From positions 310,001 to 374,000 of the forward strand of contig NZ_JACNYK010000002.1 in the NCBI RefSeq assembly GCF_014692505.1: a stretch of DNA of 64,000 nt, in the 5' to 3' direction. Of this stretch, positions 8,625 to 18,494 are shown one piece after another. The notes beneath the pieces were generated by a model that saw nothing but the letters and a program-made list of their open reading frames with translations, was not told where the DNA came from and did not search any database. Source of the stretch: Sphingobacterium arenae (GTDB lineage: Bacteria > Bacteroidota > Bacteroidia > Sphingobacteriales > Sphingobacteriaceae). Each line of letters opens with the position of its first letter. Within the stretch, counting starts at the first letter, position 1. The position numbers were made by a program, and so were the translations under genes.

Positions 8625-8741
8625 TACTATCGACCGTCTACATTTCCGTTTGTTTCGAGGGTATATCGCGAGCCCTTTTTAAATTTGGTTCGTATATACA
8701 AAGCATTTTATGTAGGTTTGAAGTAAATCCACTTATAATCA

Positions 8742-10409
8742 ATGAAGCAGAACATGCGACACGCTTTACTTCTTCTACTATTTTTTTTTGCCAGCAATAT
8801 AGCTCGGGCACAATTAATGAAAGCCAAAGAAATATTCAACGAAGCGGACTCTCTTCGTGGCACACTGACCCCTCTTCGGACATGCTATGATATCAAGTAC
8901 TATCATCTTGACGTTAAAGTGGATATAAACAATCGCTTCATATCGGGAATAAATCTATTTAAATTTCAATCTGTTGACGACTTCAATAGATTACAGTTTG
9001 ATCTTTTTGAAAACCTTTCGGTAGATCAGATTGAATACCAAGGAAAGGCGTTATCTTTTCAACGGTCTCATCACGCTGTTTTTGTAGATTTTCCAAACAC
9101 CATCCAAAAAGGAAAGATAGATTCTTTTAAAGTCTATTATTCCGGCACACCTATTGCCGCTACCCGCGCACCGTGGGATGGCGGTTTTGATTGGAAAACA
9201 GACAGTAAAGGAAAGCCTTGGGTAGCCACTAGTTGCCAAGGTTTAGGTGCTAGCGTATGGTGGCCAAATAAAGACCATCAATCGGATGAGGTGGACAGTA
9301 TGTTGATTTCCGTTGCCGTTCCAAATGAAGTCATGAATGTTTCCAACGGCCGATTAATAAAGACAGAAAAGCTCGACAAACATTATACTAAATACCACTG
9401 GAAAGTAAACAATCCGATAAACAATTATAATGTTGCGTTGAACATTGGAGATTATATACGCGTTACGGAAACTTATCTTGGCGAGAAAGGCCCGTTGTCC
9501 GTTGACTACTACGTATTAAAAGAAAACAGAGATAAAATCAAGCACTTACAAAAAAATACTAGAGAGACATTAGAAGCATTCGAGTATTGGTTTGGACCAT
9601 ATCCATTTTATGATGACGGCTATAAATTGGTAGAAACCGCCCATCTTGGGATGGAGCATCAAAGTGCCATTGCCTATGGCAATAAGTTTCAGAACGGATA
9701 TTTAGGCCAAGATGGCTCGGGCACTGGATGGGGGTTAAAATGGGATTTCATTATCGTTCATGAATCCGGCCATGAATGGTTTGGCAACAACATTACAGCC
9801 AAGGATTTAGCCGATATGTGGATACATGAAAGTTTCACAAATTATTCTGAAGCACTTTTTATTGACTATCATTATAGTAAAGACGCCAGTCAGGCGTATG
9901 TAAACGGCAACCGGATAGGCATTATGAACGATAAGCCACTACAAGGTCCTTATGGTGTCAATAAAGAAGGTTCCAGCGACATGTATCTCAAAGGAGGCGT
10001 ATTGCACAATATGATCCGAACAATCATTGACAATGATAGTACTTGGCGCGCTATCCTTCGCGGATTGAATAGCACATTTTACCATAAAACAGTCGATTAT
10101 CACGATATCTTAACGTATCTGAACAACGCATCGGGCATAGATTTTACGAAAGTATTTGAACAGTATATTCAGCACAAAAGCATCCCCGTCTTGGAAATCG
10201 TACAACGCGGTAACGGAAAAGTATTTTGCCGTTGGAATGCTGAAGCGAACGATTTTAAAATGCCTATTCACATTGGAAAAAAAGGACAGTCTAAAACACG
10301 TTTCGAGATTGGCTCTTCCTTTCTGGCATTACCCATTCAAGTGGACGACATAAATGAACTCGAAATTGATACATTTAATTACTATATAGGGGTCATGGAG
10401 TATAGATAA
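8742..10409 (+). CDS. M1 family metallopeptidase, secreted
   Basis: A 555-residue exported aminopeptidase of the M1 (gluzincin) family. Residues 1-23 form a signal peptide ending ARAQ. The zinc site is complete: His340, Glu341 and His344 in HESGHEWFGN, with the third ligand Glu363 in IHESFTNY. The exopeptidase motif usually written GxMEN appears as LGMEHQSAIAYGN, the form common in Bacteroidota. Aminopeptidase N-like beta domains fill residues 40-300; the protein lacks the long C-terminal helical domain of full-size PepN. It likely degrades peptides in the periplasm. It is followed closely by mreB but is probably a separate transcript. Confidence 0.93.
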   Translation: MKQNMRHALLLLLFFFASNIARAQLMKAKEIFNEADSLRGTLTPLRTCYDIKYYHLDVKVDINNRFISGINLFKFQSVDDFNRLQFDLFENLSVDQIEYQGKALSFQRSHHAVFVDFPNTIQKGKIDSFKVYYSGTPIAATRAPWDGGFDWKTDSKGKPWVATSCQGLGASVWWPNKDHQSDEVDSMLISVAVPNEVMNVSNGRLIKTEKLDKHYTKYHWKVNNPINNYNVALNIGDYIRVTETYLGEKGPLSVDYYVLKENRDKIKHLQKNTRETLEAFEYWFGPYPFYDDGYKLVETAHLGMEHQSAIAYGNKFQNGYLGQDGSGTGWGLKWDFIIVHESGHEWFGNNITAKDLADMWIHESFTNYSEALFIDYHYSKDASQAYVNGNRIGIMNDKPLQGPYGVNKEGSSDMYLKGGVLHNMIRTIIDNDSTWRAILRGLNSTFYHKTVDYHDILTYLNNASGIDFTKVFEQYIQHKSIPVLEIVQRGNGKVFCRWNAEANDFKMPIHIGKKGQSKTRFEIGSSFLALPIQVDDINELEIDTFNYYIGVMEYR

Positions 10410-10468
10410 AACCATTTTTTTTATTTAGGTTTGCATTTAAATTTGAGAAACACGACAATATAAGCTAC

Positions 10469-11491
10469 ATGGGGTTATTTAACTGGTTTACGCAAGAAGT
10501 TGCTATCGATTTAGGGACAGCAAACACCCTAATTATACACAATGATAAGGTAGTAGTGGACGAACCTTCTATTGTTGCTTTTGACCGAACCACCAACAAG
10601 GTGATTGCTATCGGGAGACAAGCGATGCAAATGGAAGGTAAAACACACGACAATATAAAAACAGTCCGACCATTACGTGATGGTGTGATAGCAGATTTTA
10701 CTGCTGCAGAGCATTTAATTCGCGGAATGGTAAAATTAGTGAACAAAGGTAAGTCTTGGTTCTTTCCCTCACTGCGGATGGTGGTTTGTATTCCTTCCGG
10801 CATTACCGAAGTAGAGAAACGTGCAGTACGTGATTCAGCAGAAATTGCAGGCGCTAAAGAAGTTTACTTGATTCATGAACCCATGGCTGCTGCAGTAGGT
10901 ATAGGCATCGACGTAGAAGAGCCTGTGGGTAACATGATCATCGATATTGGTGGGGGAACTACAGAAATCGCCGTTATCGCGCTCTCAGGTATCGTTTGTG
11001 ATCAATCGATCCGGGTAGCGGGAGATAACTTTGATTCCGACATTGTGCAATATATCCGCCGTCAGCATAATATTATGATCGGTGAACGTACCGCAGAAAA
11101 AATTAAAATTGAAGTAGGCGCGGCACTTCCTGAACTTTCCGATCCGCCGGCAGATTTTGCCGTACAAGGTCGAGATCTCATGACCGGTATTCCAAAACAG
11201 ATTACAGTATCATATACCGAAATAGCACACTGCTTGGATAAATCCATTTCGAAAATAGAAGAAGCCATTTTAAAGGCGTTGGAAATTACACCACCCGAGT
11301 TATCTGCAGATATATATCAAACCGGTATATACCTTACAGGAGGGGGCGCCTTATTAAGGGGTCTAGACAAACGAATACAGGCAAAAACAAAACTTCCGGT
11401 ACATGTGGCTGAAGACCCACTCCGCGCTGTGGTTCGAGGTACAGGAATAGCGTTAAAAAACATTGGAAGATTTAAATTTTTAATGCAATAA
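10469..11491 (+). CDS. mreB: Rod-shape actin homologue MreB
   Basis: A 340-residue actin-like ATPase forming membrane-bound filaments that guide lateral wall synthesis. The phosphate-1 loop VAIDLGTANTLI, the phosphate-2 region NMIIDIGGGTTEIAVI and the adenosine-binding LTGGGALLRGLDKRI are all present, and the length is normal. The N-terminal GLFNWFTQE may form the membrane-binding helix. It heads the five-gene mre/mrd/rod cluster; a 94-base gap with a hairpin separates it from mreC. Confidence 0.97.
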   Translation: MGLFNWFTQEVAIDLGTANTLIIHNDKVVVDEPSIVAFDRTTNKVIAIGRQAMQMEGKTHDNIKTVRPLRDGVIADFTAAEHLIRGMVKLVNKGKSWFFPSLRMVVCIPSGITEVEKRAVRDSAEIAGAKEVYLIHEPMAAAVGIGIDVEEPVGNMIIDIGGGTTEIAVIALSGIVCDQSIRVAGDNFDSDIVQYIRRQHNIMIGERTAEKIKIEVGAALPELSDPPADFAVQGRDLMTGIPKQITVSYTEIAHCLDKSISKIEEAILKALEITPPELSADIYQTGIYLTGGGALLRGLDKRIQAKTKLPVHVAEDPLRAVVRGTGIALKNIGRFKFLMQ

Positions 11492-11513
11492 GAACATTAT
11501 AATTCATTGATAT

Positions 11514-11552
11514 ATACGCGATATAAACGAACTATTTCTTTATATCGCGTAT
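11514..11552 (+). terminator. Intercistronic hairpin between mreB and mreC
   Basis: Perfect 14-bp arms (11514-11527 and 11539-11552) enclose an 11-base loop. Only a short T stretch follows (TTTG), so it is more likely a partial terminator or RNA-stability hairpin than a full stop. Confidence 0.55.
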
Positions 11553-11585
11553 TTGTTGACAGCTAAATAATAGAAACCAAAACAC

Positions 11586-12422
11586 ATGAGAAACCTGTGG
11601 CTTTTTCTGATTAGGTACAACGCTATATTCTGGTTTATTCTCTTTTTTGTAACATCCATTATTTTAGTTGTGCGCCACAATAATTTTCAACGTTCTTCTT
11701 TTATCAGCTCGTCGAATGTCGTTATCGGCTCCTACTACCAACAAGTAAACTCTTGGAAAAGTTATCTTTCTTTACATGAGACGAATGAAGAACTCGCCGC
11801 TGAAAACGGGGCGTTAAGACAGCAGATACAAAATCTTCTCCAAGTAGATACTACTGCAGACACGATCCGCATTATAGATTCCATTGAACAAGGCCGATAT
11901 GCTTTTATTGTCGCAAATGTTGCCAATAATAGTGTCCATAAAAAAAACAACTATCTGACCCTTGACAAAGGTTCGGCTGACGGTGTAGAGAAAGGTATGG
12001 GCGTCATTACTTCTAATGGGGTGGTCGGCGTGATACTTCAAACTTCTGCTCATTTCAGCTCCGTTCAGTCCTTATTACATCCAGACACTCGCGTTTCTGT
12101 CGTATTAGATAGCACTGGTGTAATTGGTTCTCTCGTTTGGGGAAATAGTATAGACCACCGCTACGGGGTGGTTCGCGACATTCCGAATCACGTTCAAGTA
12201 GAAAAAGATGAAAAAGTATATACGTCCGGGTTTTCCTTATTCCCTGCGGGCATACAAGTAGGGAAAATAATGGAAACAGGCGTTTCGTCTGGAGAGAGCT
12301 TCTTAGATTTAAAGATAGAATTATCTACGAATTTCAGCAATTTACATCATGTGTATGTCGTGAAAGATTTATTAATTAAAGAAAAGGAAGAACTAGAAGC
12401 TGACAGCGAAAACAATGGGTAG
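11586..12422 (+). CDS. mreC: Rod-shape-determining protein MreC
   Basis: A 278-residue bitopic protein. One membrane segment (about residues 12-29) is followed by a periplasmic coiled coil (about 60-85) and the two beta-barrel domains of MreC, with the conserved stretches KNNYLTLDKGSADGVEKGMGVI and VYTSGFSLFPAGIQVGKI. It bridges MreB filaments to the PBP2/RodA synthase. The stop overlaps the mreD start by 8 bases, indicating translational coupling. Confidence 0.95.
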   Translation: MRNLWLFLIRYNAIFWFILFFVTSIILVVRHNNFQRSSFISSSNVVIGSYYQQVNSWKSYLSLHETNEELAAENGALRQQIQNLLQVDTTADTIRIIDSIEQGRYAFIVANVANNSVHKKNNYLTLDKGSADGVEKGMGVITSNGVVGVILQTSAHFSSVQSLLHPDTRVSVVLDSTGVIGSLVWGNSIDHRYGVVRDIPNHVQVEKDEKVYTSGFSLFPAGIQVGKIMETGVSSGESFLDLKIELSTNFSNLHHVYVVKDLLIKEKEELEADSENNG

Positions 12423-12942
12423 CATAATAATTATAAATATTGTTCGATTTATTATCGTGATTCTGCTACAAGTAGCCTTATTTAAAAACATGGGCTATTA
12501 TAACGTAGCGACCATATATCCCTACATTTTCTTTATCTTCCTTTTACCGATCGGATTACCAAATTTAGTATTATTTCTAGTCTCCTTTCTAACCGGATTA
12601 GCCGTCGATGCTTTTTATGATTCAGCTGGTGTACATGCTTCCGCATGTGTTGGTTTGGCCTTATTCCGGATTTTTTTCCATAAAATTACCCTGGAAGTTG
12701 ATTTGAAAGAATCGTTTAACACTCCATCTTTGGGTTTAATGGGTACCAAGTGGTTCCTGTCCTATGTATTTTTTGGCACCTTCGTCCATCATTTCTTTCT
12801 CTTTCTTATAGAAGCATTTACATTTTCTAATTTTATGTACACACTAGCAAGTAGTATTTTAAGTAGTATATTTACAACTTGCATCATTCTACTGATGAGT
12901 TTGTTGGTTTATAAAAGAAAATCACGTATTGGTAATATTTAA
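12415..12942 (+). CDS. mreD: Rod-shape-determining membrane protein MreD
   Basis: A 175-residue, strongly hydrophobic protein with about five to six membrane segments. Sequence conservation in MreD is low; the call rests on hydropathy, size and its place between mreC (8-base overlap) and the PBP2 gene (17-base gap). The stretch LPIGLPNLVLFLVSFLTGL and the motif AVDAFYDSAGVHA resemble Bacteroidota MreD proteins. Confidence 0.9.
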   Translation: MGSIIIINIVRFIIVILLQVALFKNMGYYNVATIYPYIFFIFLLPIGLPNLVLFLVSFLTGLAVDAFYDSAGVHASACVGLALFRIFFHKITLEVDLKESFNTPSLGLMGTKWFLSYVFFGTFVHHFFLFLIEAFTFSNFMYTLASSILSSIFTTCIILLMSLLVYKRKSRIGNI

Positions 12943-12959
12943 AGAAGGTCTTTACGTTC

Positions 12960-14930
12960 ATGAATAGTTTTTTCGCTCGTAAATTTGTTATTCAGGGGAT
13001 TTTTGTCACTATTGCGATCATCATCGCGATTCGTTTATTTTATATTCAGGTGATAGACAAATCTTATTTATTATCAGCTAATAACAATGTTTTACGTAAA
13101 GTGGTTGTATATCCCGCCAGAGGGGTGGTTTATGATCGAAACGGAAAGGTTTTAGTACAAAACGAGCCCGTATATGATCTATTGGTAACACCAATTGAGG
13201 CAAAAGAAATCGACACAGCACTTCTGTGCCAGCTCATCGATATTGATCTTGAAGGATTCCAAACAAGGATAAAAAAAGCTCGTTCCCACTCCCCTTACCG
13301 TCCTTCGATATTCGAAAAACAATTGTCTGCGACTACGTATGCGCAATTACAAGAACATCTATATAAATTTCGTGGTTTTTATGTACAAAATCGTACGGTT
13401 AGGAGTTATCCTGACAGTATCGCCCCTCAGCTGTTAGGCTATATACAGGAAGTTAACGATAAAGATATTGAACGATCTGAAGGCTTTTATCGTCCGGGCG
13501 ACTATATTGGTGCTAGTGGTATAGAGCGCTCTTATGAAGAACTACTACGCGGACAACGAGGCGTAAAAAACCAAATGGTCGATGCGCTCAATAGACCAAA
13601 AGGCTCTTTCATGGATGGCCAATACGATACGCTCGCAGTGGCGGGTGAGGGTTTAGTCTCCACTATCGACCGAGATCTGCAAGTACTAGCAGAAAAACTC
13701 ATGAAAAACAAGATGGGTTCAGTTGTTGCCATCGAACCTGCTACGGGCGAAATTTTGACCTTTGTTAGTGCACCTTCCTACGATCCTAATATGATGGTAG
13801 GAAGGCAGCGTGGCAACAACTATATGAAACTTTTGCGAGACGAAACACGCCCCATGTTTATTCGTCCTATCCAAGCCTCATATCCTCCCGGATCGGTTTT
13901 CAAAGTAGTTGCAGCATTAACAGCACAACAAGCTGGAGTTATAGATGAAAAAACGATATTTTATTGTCCCGGCGGATACCGCTACGGAGGCGGACGCGCT
14001 ATTATGCGCTGCACACACGTAGATGGCGCTACCAGTCTGGTAAAATCCATACAGACATCATGTAACACGTATTACGGATACACCTATGCTCGGATGATTG
14101 ACTCCCGCGGCATGTCTGCACCGAAAGCTTACGATCTTTGGCGTGCGGCGTTGGGCAAGTTTGGTCTTGGCCGTACATTAGGCATAGATCTCCCTGGGGA
14201 AAAACCAGGTTTAATCCCCACTTCTGACTTTTACACGAAGCGCTATGGCAATGACAAATGGCGATCCGGCTTTAACATTTCCTTGTCTATCGGACAGGGG
14301 GAAATGGGTATAACGCCACTGCAAATGGCCAACATAATGGCTATTGTTGCCAACCGCGGCTTTTATTATCGTCCGCATCTCGTTAAGGCGATCGGTGAAA
14401 AAGGTATCGTTAAAGATGAATTTAAGGAAAAAATAAGCGCAGGTGTAGACGCAAAATACTACGAACCCGTTATTGAAGGTATGAGCCGAGCTGTAAATAT
14501 TCCTGGCGGGACCGGATATCGCGTGCGCGTTCCCGGTATCGAAATGTGTGGAAAAACAGGGACTGCACAGAATCCGCACGGCGAGAATCACGCCGTATTC
14601 TTTGCTTTTGCACCGCGCGAAAACCCGAAGATAGCTATCGCCGTGTTTGTAGAAAATGCAGGTTACGGGGGTACTTGGGCAGGCCCCATCGTTAACATGT
14701 TGGTAGAGAAATACCTCAAAGACACCATTTCACTTCCGCAGTACATTCAAGATCGTATCTTTAATGCTAATTTTCTTCCCGAACTCCAGGAAAAAGAAGA
14801 ACAACAAGTAAGTGCAAGAACGTCACACGGTGAGAAGCCAGTTGGACGAAGTGCATCGGAAATATCGGCAACGGAACCAAGACGCGAATTATATGTGCAC
14901 CACAGCCAATTAAGAAAGGAGCATCCATAA
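12960..14930 (+). CDS. mrdA: Penicillin-binding protein 2 (transpeptidase)
   Basis: A 656-residue monofunctional class B transpeptidase that cross-links peptidoglycan during elongation. One membrane anchor lies near residues 10-27, then the dimerisation/pedestal domain, then the penicillin-binding domain. The catalytic motifs are complete: Ser312-x-x-Lys315 in PPGSVFKVV, SCN at 367-369, and KTG at 532-534 in CGKTGTAQ. About 45 residues beyond the catalytic domain are polar and probably disordered. The rodA start follows one base after the stop codon, as expected for a synthase pair acting together. Confidence 0.96.
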   Translation: MNSFFARKFVIQGIFVTIAIIIAIRLFYIQVIDKSYLLSANNNVLRKVVVYPARGVVYDRNGKVLVQNEPVYDLLVTPIEAKEIDTALLCQLIDIDLEGFQTRIKKARSHSPYRPSIFEKQLSATTYAQLQEHLYKFRGFYVQNRTVRSYPDSIAPQLLGYIQEVNDKDIERSEGFYRPGDYIGASGIERSYEELLRGQRGVKNQMVDALNRPKGSFMDGQYDTLAVAGEGLVSTIDRDLQVLAEKLMKNKMGSVVAIEPATGEILTFVSAPSYDPNMMVGRQRGNNYMKLLRDETRPMFIRPIQASYPPGSVFKVVAALTAQQAGVIDEKTIFYCPGGYRYGGGRAIMRCTHVDGATSLVKSIQTSCNTYYGYTYARMIDSRGMSAPKAYDLWRAALGKFGLGRTLGIDLPGEKPGLIPTSDFYTKRYGNDKWRSGFNISLSIGQGEMGITPLQMANIMAIVANRGFYYRPHLVKAIGEKGIVKDEFKEKISAGVDAKYYEPVIEGMSRAVNIPGGTGYRVRVPGIEMCGKTGTAQNPHGENHAVFFAFAPRENPKIAIAVFVENAGYGGTWAGPIVNMLVEKYLKDTISLPQYIQDRIFNANFLPELQEKEEQQVSARTSHGEKPVGRSASEISATEPRRELYVHHSQLRKEHP

Positions 14931-14931
14931 A

Positions 14932-16194
14932 ATGAGGGAAAAAAGCTTCTTTGGCCGTATCGATTGGCTCACTATTTTATTATGGTTCATACTCTGCTTG
15001 ATTGGCTGGTTTAATATCTATGCCGCCGTTTACGATCCTGAGCAGCCCAGTATTTTCAGTATGGAAACCAACTATGGCAAACAGTCTATTTATATTTTCA
15101 CTGCTCTCGTTATCGGATTCAGCATTCTGATTATAGACGCGAAATTCTTCATTTCTGCTTCACCACTTATCTATATTGTAGTCATCTTACTCCTAATATT
15201 AGTTTTGGTTATCGGCCGGAATGTAGGAGGAAATCAAGCATGGATACCATTAGGTAGCTTCCGCTTACAACCTTCCGAATTTGGTAAACTGGCTACTTGC
15301 TTGTTACTGGCTTCCTACCTGAGTACACAAACCAATAAAAACCCGAATATAAAAACACTGTTTATAGGTGCATTAATTGTTCTACTGCCCGTCGCATTAG
15401 TGATGCTCCAACCCGACACAGGTTCTGCCCTAGCATTCTTTGCCTTAATTTTTGTGTTTTATCGCGAAGGTTACGTCGGAAATACTCTTTTATTATTAGG
15501 AGGCCTAGCCATTCTATTATTTATATCAGCATTATTGGTAAATCAATGGATTATTATTAGCATTTTGGCATTGGTCACTGGATTGCTCATTTATTCTATA
15601 CGAAAAAAACGAAAATATATTATTAACGTCGGTATACTTTTTCTTGCATGTAGCGTATATGTACTTTGCGTTGACTATGCCTATGAACATATCTTACAAT
15701 CGCACCAACGCAATCGTATCGACGTGATCTTAGGAAAAATACACGATCCGCGCGGAGAAGGGTATAACCTCAATCAATCGAAGATCGCGATTGGATCTGG
15801 ACAATTATTTGGAAAGGGGTTTCTCCAAGGAACACAAACCAAATATAAGTTTGTTCCGGAGCAGAGTACCGATTTTATTTTCTGTACCATTGGTGAAGAG
15901 TGGGGATTTGTCGGCTCGATAGTCCTTATAGGCATCTACCTTACGCTTTTACTCCGTTTAGTTCACATTGCGGAACGCCAACGTACAGCTTTTGCCCGGA
16001 TTTATGCCTACGGTGTTGCCTCTATCCTCTTTTTCCATTTCTTTATCAATATTGGTATGACCATCGGCATCGTACCTGTTATCGGCATCCCACTTCCTTT
16101 TATTAGTTACGGTGGTTCTTCGCTATGGAGCTTTACTATTCTTCTTTTCATTTTATTGTGTTTAGACTCGGGGCGTAAAGGTTTAAATGGCTAA
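14932..16194 (+). CDS. rodA: SEDS peptidoglycan glycosyltransferase RodA
   Basis: A 420-residue polytopic protein with about ten membrane segments; it polymerises lipid II and partners with PBP2 encoded just upstream. SEDS signatures are GGNQAWIPLGSFRLQPSEFGKLA, the lipid-facing VMLQPDTGSAL, and the C-terminal GIPLPFISYGGSSLW. An insert between the central membrane segments (KKRKYIINVGI) is typical of Bacteroidota RodA. The start codon follows the mrdA stop codon after a single base. Confidence 0.96.
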   Translation: MREKSFFGRIDWLTILLWFILCLIGWFNIYAAVYDPEQPSIFSMETNYGKQSIYIFTALVIGFSILIIDAKFFISASPLIYIVVILLLILVLVIGRNVGGNQAWIPLGSFRLQPSEFGKLATCLLLASYLSTQTNKNPNIKTLFIGALIVLLPVALVMLQPDTGSALAFFALIFVFYREGYVGNTLLLLGGLAILLFISALLVNQWIIISILALVTGLLIYSIRKKRKYIINVGILFLACSVYVLCVDYAYEHILQSHQRNRIDVILGKIHDPRGEGYNLNQSKIAIGSGQLFGKGFLQGTQTKYKFVPEQSTDFIFCTIGEEWGFVGSIVLIGIYLTLLLRLVHIAERQRTAFARIYAYGVASILFFHFFINIGMTIGIVPVIGIPLPFISYGGSSLWSFTILLFILLCLDSGRKGLNG

Positions 16195-16264
16195 TGTTTG
16201 ATGAACGAGCTCGGGAATAGCTTCTGTTTCTTAAATAAATTCAATATCTTTAACATACGGAACA

Positions 16265-16975
16265 GTGAAAGATGACATGATAAAAAAAATTGTTAAGGAA
16301 CATCCTCTTAAAGATATTGCCCTCGATTTTGATGACGAAATTACGCCGCTCCCATTCGAACAAAAAGCATTAACATCGTATTATGAAGCCCATGATAAGA
16401 CTTGGGAAATCAAAGTGCACGTCTCCGGAATCGAAAATGAATTGAAAGTGGTAGACGATATCATCGCAGACCTCTCCTTTCGTCGTTTGGGCATCGAACA
16501 AGAACTGGAAATATTAGAAGATTGGCTCGGCGTGACTGAGTTAGAAGATAAGGAACTTTTTGACGGAGAAATCACCATTGATATTGGAGCCTTTTTCTCG
16601 GTCTGTGACAAACACAACGTGGATTTGCAAGATCTTTATGAAAAAGTGGTCCACCTAACAGCGATCTATAATCGCGATATAGAAAATATCTTCGAAGATG
16701 ACGCTGTGATTGATCCAGAATATTTTAATGCGCTCGACGAAATCTATCCCCGTTATGAAGAAGCATCTGTCCACACCGTATCATTAGATGATGACCATCA
16801 AGCATTTCTGGAAGCGTATGGAAAAGTAGAAGACCTTTTCTTTCATTATACCGAATTAGCAAGGGAAATATTCGACAAATACAAAGGCTTAGTTGAAACG
16901 ACTCAAATCATTTACCGACGAGTAGAGGTAATAGATAAATTACTAAGAGACAAATTAAAACGAGAAGGAAAGTGA
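16265..16975 (+). CDS. Conserved hypothetical acidic helical protein
   Basis: A 236-residue soluble protein, rich in Asp/Glu and predicted mostly helical (for example ENELKVVDDIIADLS and IFDKYKGLVETTQIIYRRVEVIDKLL). There is no signal peptide, membrane segment or motif I recognise. The frame opens with GTG at 16265; an in-frame ATG at 16277 (residue 5) is an alternative start. It follows rodA by 70 bases, with a TATCTTTA word in the gap that is one base off the -7 consensus, so it may have its own promoter. No function is proposed. Confidence 0.75.
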   Translation: MKDDMIKKIVKEHPLKDIALDFDDEITPLPFEQKALTSYYEAHDKTWEIKVHVSGIENELKVVDDIIADLSFRRLGIEQELEILEDWLGVTELEDKELFDGEITIDIGAFFSVCDKHNVDLQDLYEKVVHLTAIYNRDIENIFEDDAVIDPEYFNALDEIYPRYEEASVHTVSLDDDHQAFLEAYGKVEDLFFHYTELAREIFDKYKGLVETTQIIYRRVEVIDKLLRDKLKREGK

Positions 16976-17022
16976 TCCCCACAAATTGTTACAATCAATA
17001 TATATTCATTACGATTCAGCTA

Positions 17023-17640
17023 TCATAACGTATAAAGATAAGCATATTGAATACCATCTAGCTTGTCGAGCTTCTGAACAAACTGATTTACGAGCAACTT
17101 CCTCACTTCTATCTCTAACGCACAGTTATTGTCGAATTCTTGTTTTAAAATAGGTAAATTTTCTTCTTTAACCACGCGCATTACATCATTCATATGCAAA
17201 TAATCAAAAGTAATTCGATAAACATCATTCACGGTTTTCTCTACTATCTTGGCCGCGTTCAACGCCTCTTGGGCAGCTGTTTTATAGGCGTTTATCAAGC
17301 CCGGAACCCCCAATAGTGTACCGCCAAAATAACGTACCACAATAATAAGCACATTGGTAATATTTTTTGATAACAAGCTATTTAAAATGGGGCGACCTGC
17401 TGTTCCGGAAGGCTCTCCATCGTCGTTCAGCCGAAAGACAGAACGATCTGGTGTCAGGCGATATGCCCAACAATAGTGCCTTGCTTTAGGATGCGAGGCC
17501 CTTACTTCGGCAACTATATCTTTAAGAGCGGTTTCCTCTCGAAAGGGGTAGGTATATGCAATAAACTTGCTTCCTTTATCCCTAAACACTCCCTCACTGG
17601 GCTCGTCAATAGTTAAATATGTATCTTCAAACAAACTCAC
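17023..17640 (-). CDS. YigZ/IMPACT family protein (UPF0029)
   Basis: A 205-residue protein of the IMPACT family, with the conserved core SKFIAY, HYCWAYRL, DDGEPSGTAGRPIL and VVRYFGGTLLGVPGLINAY in residues 20-130, then the small C-terminal UPF0029 domain. The biochemical role is poorly known; eukaryotic relatives modulate translation through GCN1. The start is GTG at 17638-17640. It overlaps the TGA stop of the upstream DMT transporter gene (17637-17639) in a GTGA arrangement, so the two are translationally coupled. Confidence 0.93.
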   Translation of the reverse strand: MSLFEDTYLTIDEPSEGVFRDKGSKFIAYTYPFREETALKDIVAEVRASHPKARHYCWAYRLTPDRSVFRLNDDGEPSGTAGRPILNSLLSKNITNVLIIVVRYFGGTLLGVPGLINAYKTAAQEALNAAKIVEKTVNDVYRITFDYLHMNDVMRVVKEENLPILKQEFDNNCALEIEVRKLLVNQFVQKLDKLDGIQYAYLYTL

Positions 17641-18494
17641 AGATATGCAATAATTAAAACAGAAATAAAAGCCAATATCAATCCTATCTTATTTAACCAA
17701 GTCAACCGCTCACCAAAAAATCCGATACCAACAATTGCTCCTAACAAAATGACACCGATATTCATGCCGGTAAATACAACTGACGGGCTATTAGACAATG
17801 CCTGATGCGCTTTCATGTAGAACAGAATATTGCCAAAGTTAAACAATCCCAAAAAGATTCCCCAAATTACGGATTTAAATTGTACACGTTCTTTTTTAAT
17901 TGAAACACGATAAGTGAGCAAAAGGAAAGAGACCACTATTGCTAGCATAAACACCAATAACATCGAATAGGCATATGGTACGTCCTGATAGAGCGCCACT
18001 TTTTTAAAAAGAATATCAATAATTCCCATTCCAAAAAACACAGCCACTGCATAACCCCAAGCTCCATTGCTTTTTGTTACATCGCTTTTTTTCCAACCGA
18101 TGGAACACAAGATAGCCACAATTCCCACTGCTATACCTATCAATTTAGACATACCTATCGCTTCATGAAAAAGAAAAAATGCTGCCGACAACGGTATAAA
18201 TAATGAAAGGCGTTGTGCAATTTCCGTTTTGACAATGCCACTATATTGGATAGCATAAGCAATACACAAAAATATCGTTGGCAGCAGTACGGCCAATGAT
18301 AAGTATAACGCCCAAGGTAATGCGCTTAGAGGCACAGTAGCCATTTTCGGCTTTAGAAACAATAAAGTTGCCAAGGCAGCCACGGGGTAATTCCAAACAA
18401 TAAGATGAAGGTGGTGTATGCCACGTTGTTTAGCAAATTTAATAACAATCGATACCGTGACACTGCAAACAACACTAATTAATACGTATAACAT
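17637..18494 (-). CDS. EamA/DMT family permease
   Basis: A 285-residue membrane protein with about ten hydrophobic segments in two EamA repeats (about 5-135 and 145-280), ending IGLILAFISVLIIAYL. The drug/metabolite transporter superfamily exports diverse small molecules, and the substrate cannot be read from sequence. It forms a two-gene operon with the YigZ-family gene through a 4-base GTGA overlap. The gene before it is far away and the upstream region is AT-rich. Confidence 0.88.
   Translation of the reverse strand: MLYVLISVVCSVTVSIVIKFAKQRGIHHLHLIVWNYPVAALATLLFLKPKMATVPLSALPWALYLSLAVLLPTIFLCIAYAIQYSGIVKTEIAQRLSLFIPLSAAFFLFHEAIGMSKLIGIAVGIVAILCSIGWKKSDVTKSNGAWGYAVAVFFGMGIIDILFKKVALYQDVPYAYSMLLVFMLAIVVSFLLLTYRVSIKKERVQFKSVIWGIFLGLFNFGNILFYMKAHQALSNSPSVVFTGMNIGVILLGAIVGIGFFGERLTWLNKIGLILAFISVLIIAYL

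Noticed and set aside
8588..8890. 100-codon open frame overlapping the start of the M1 peptidase
   Set aside because: It is another frame of the M1 gene start and upstream DNA, with no family resemblance; the M1 frame has a clear signal peptide.
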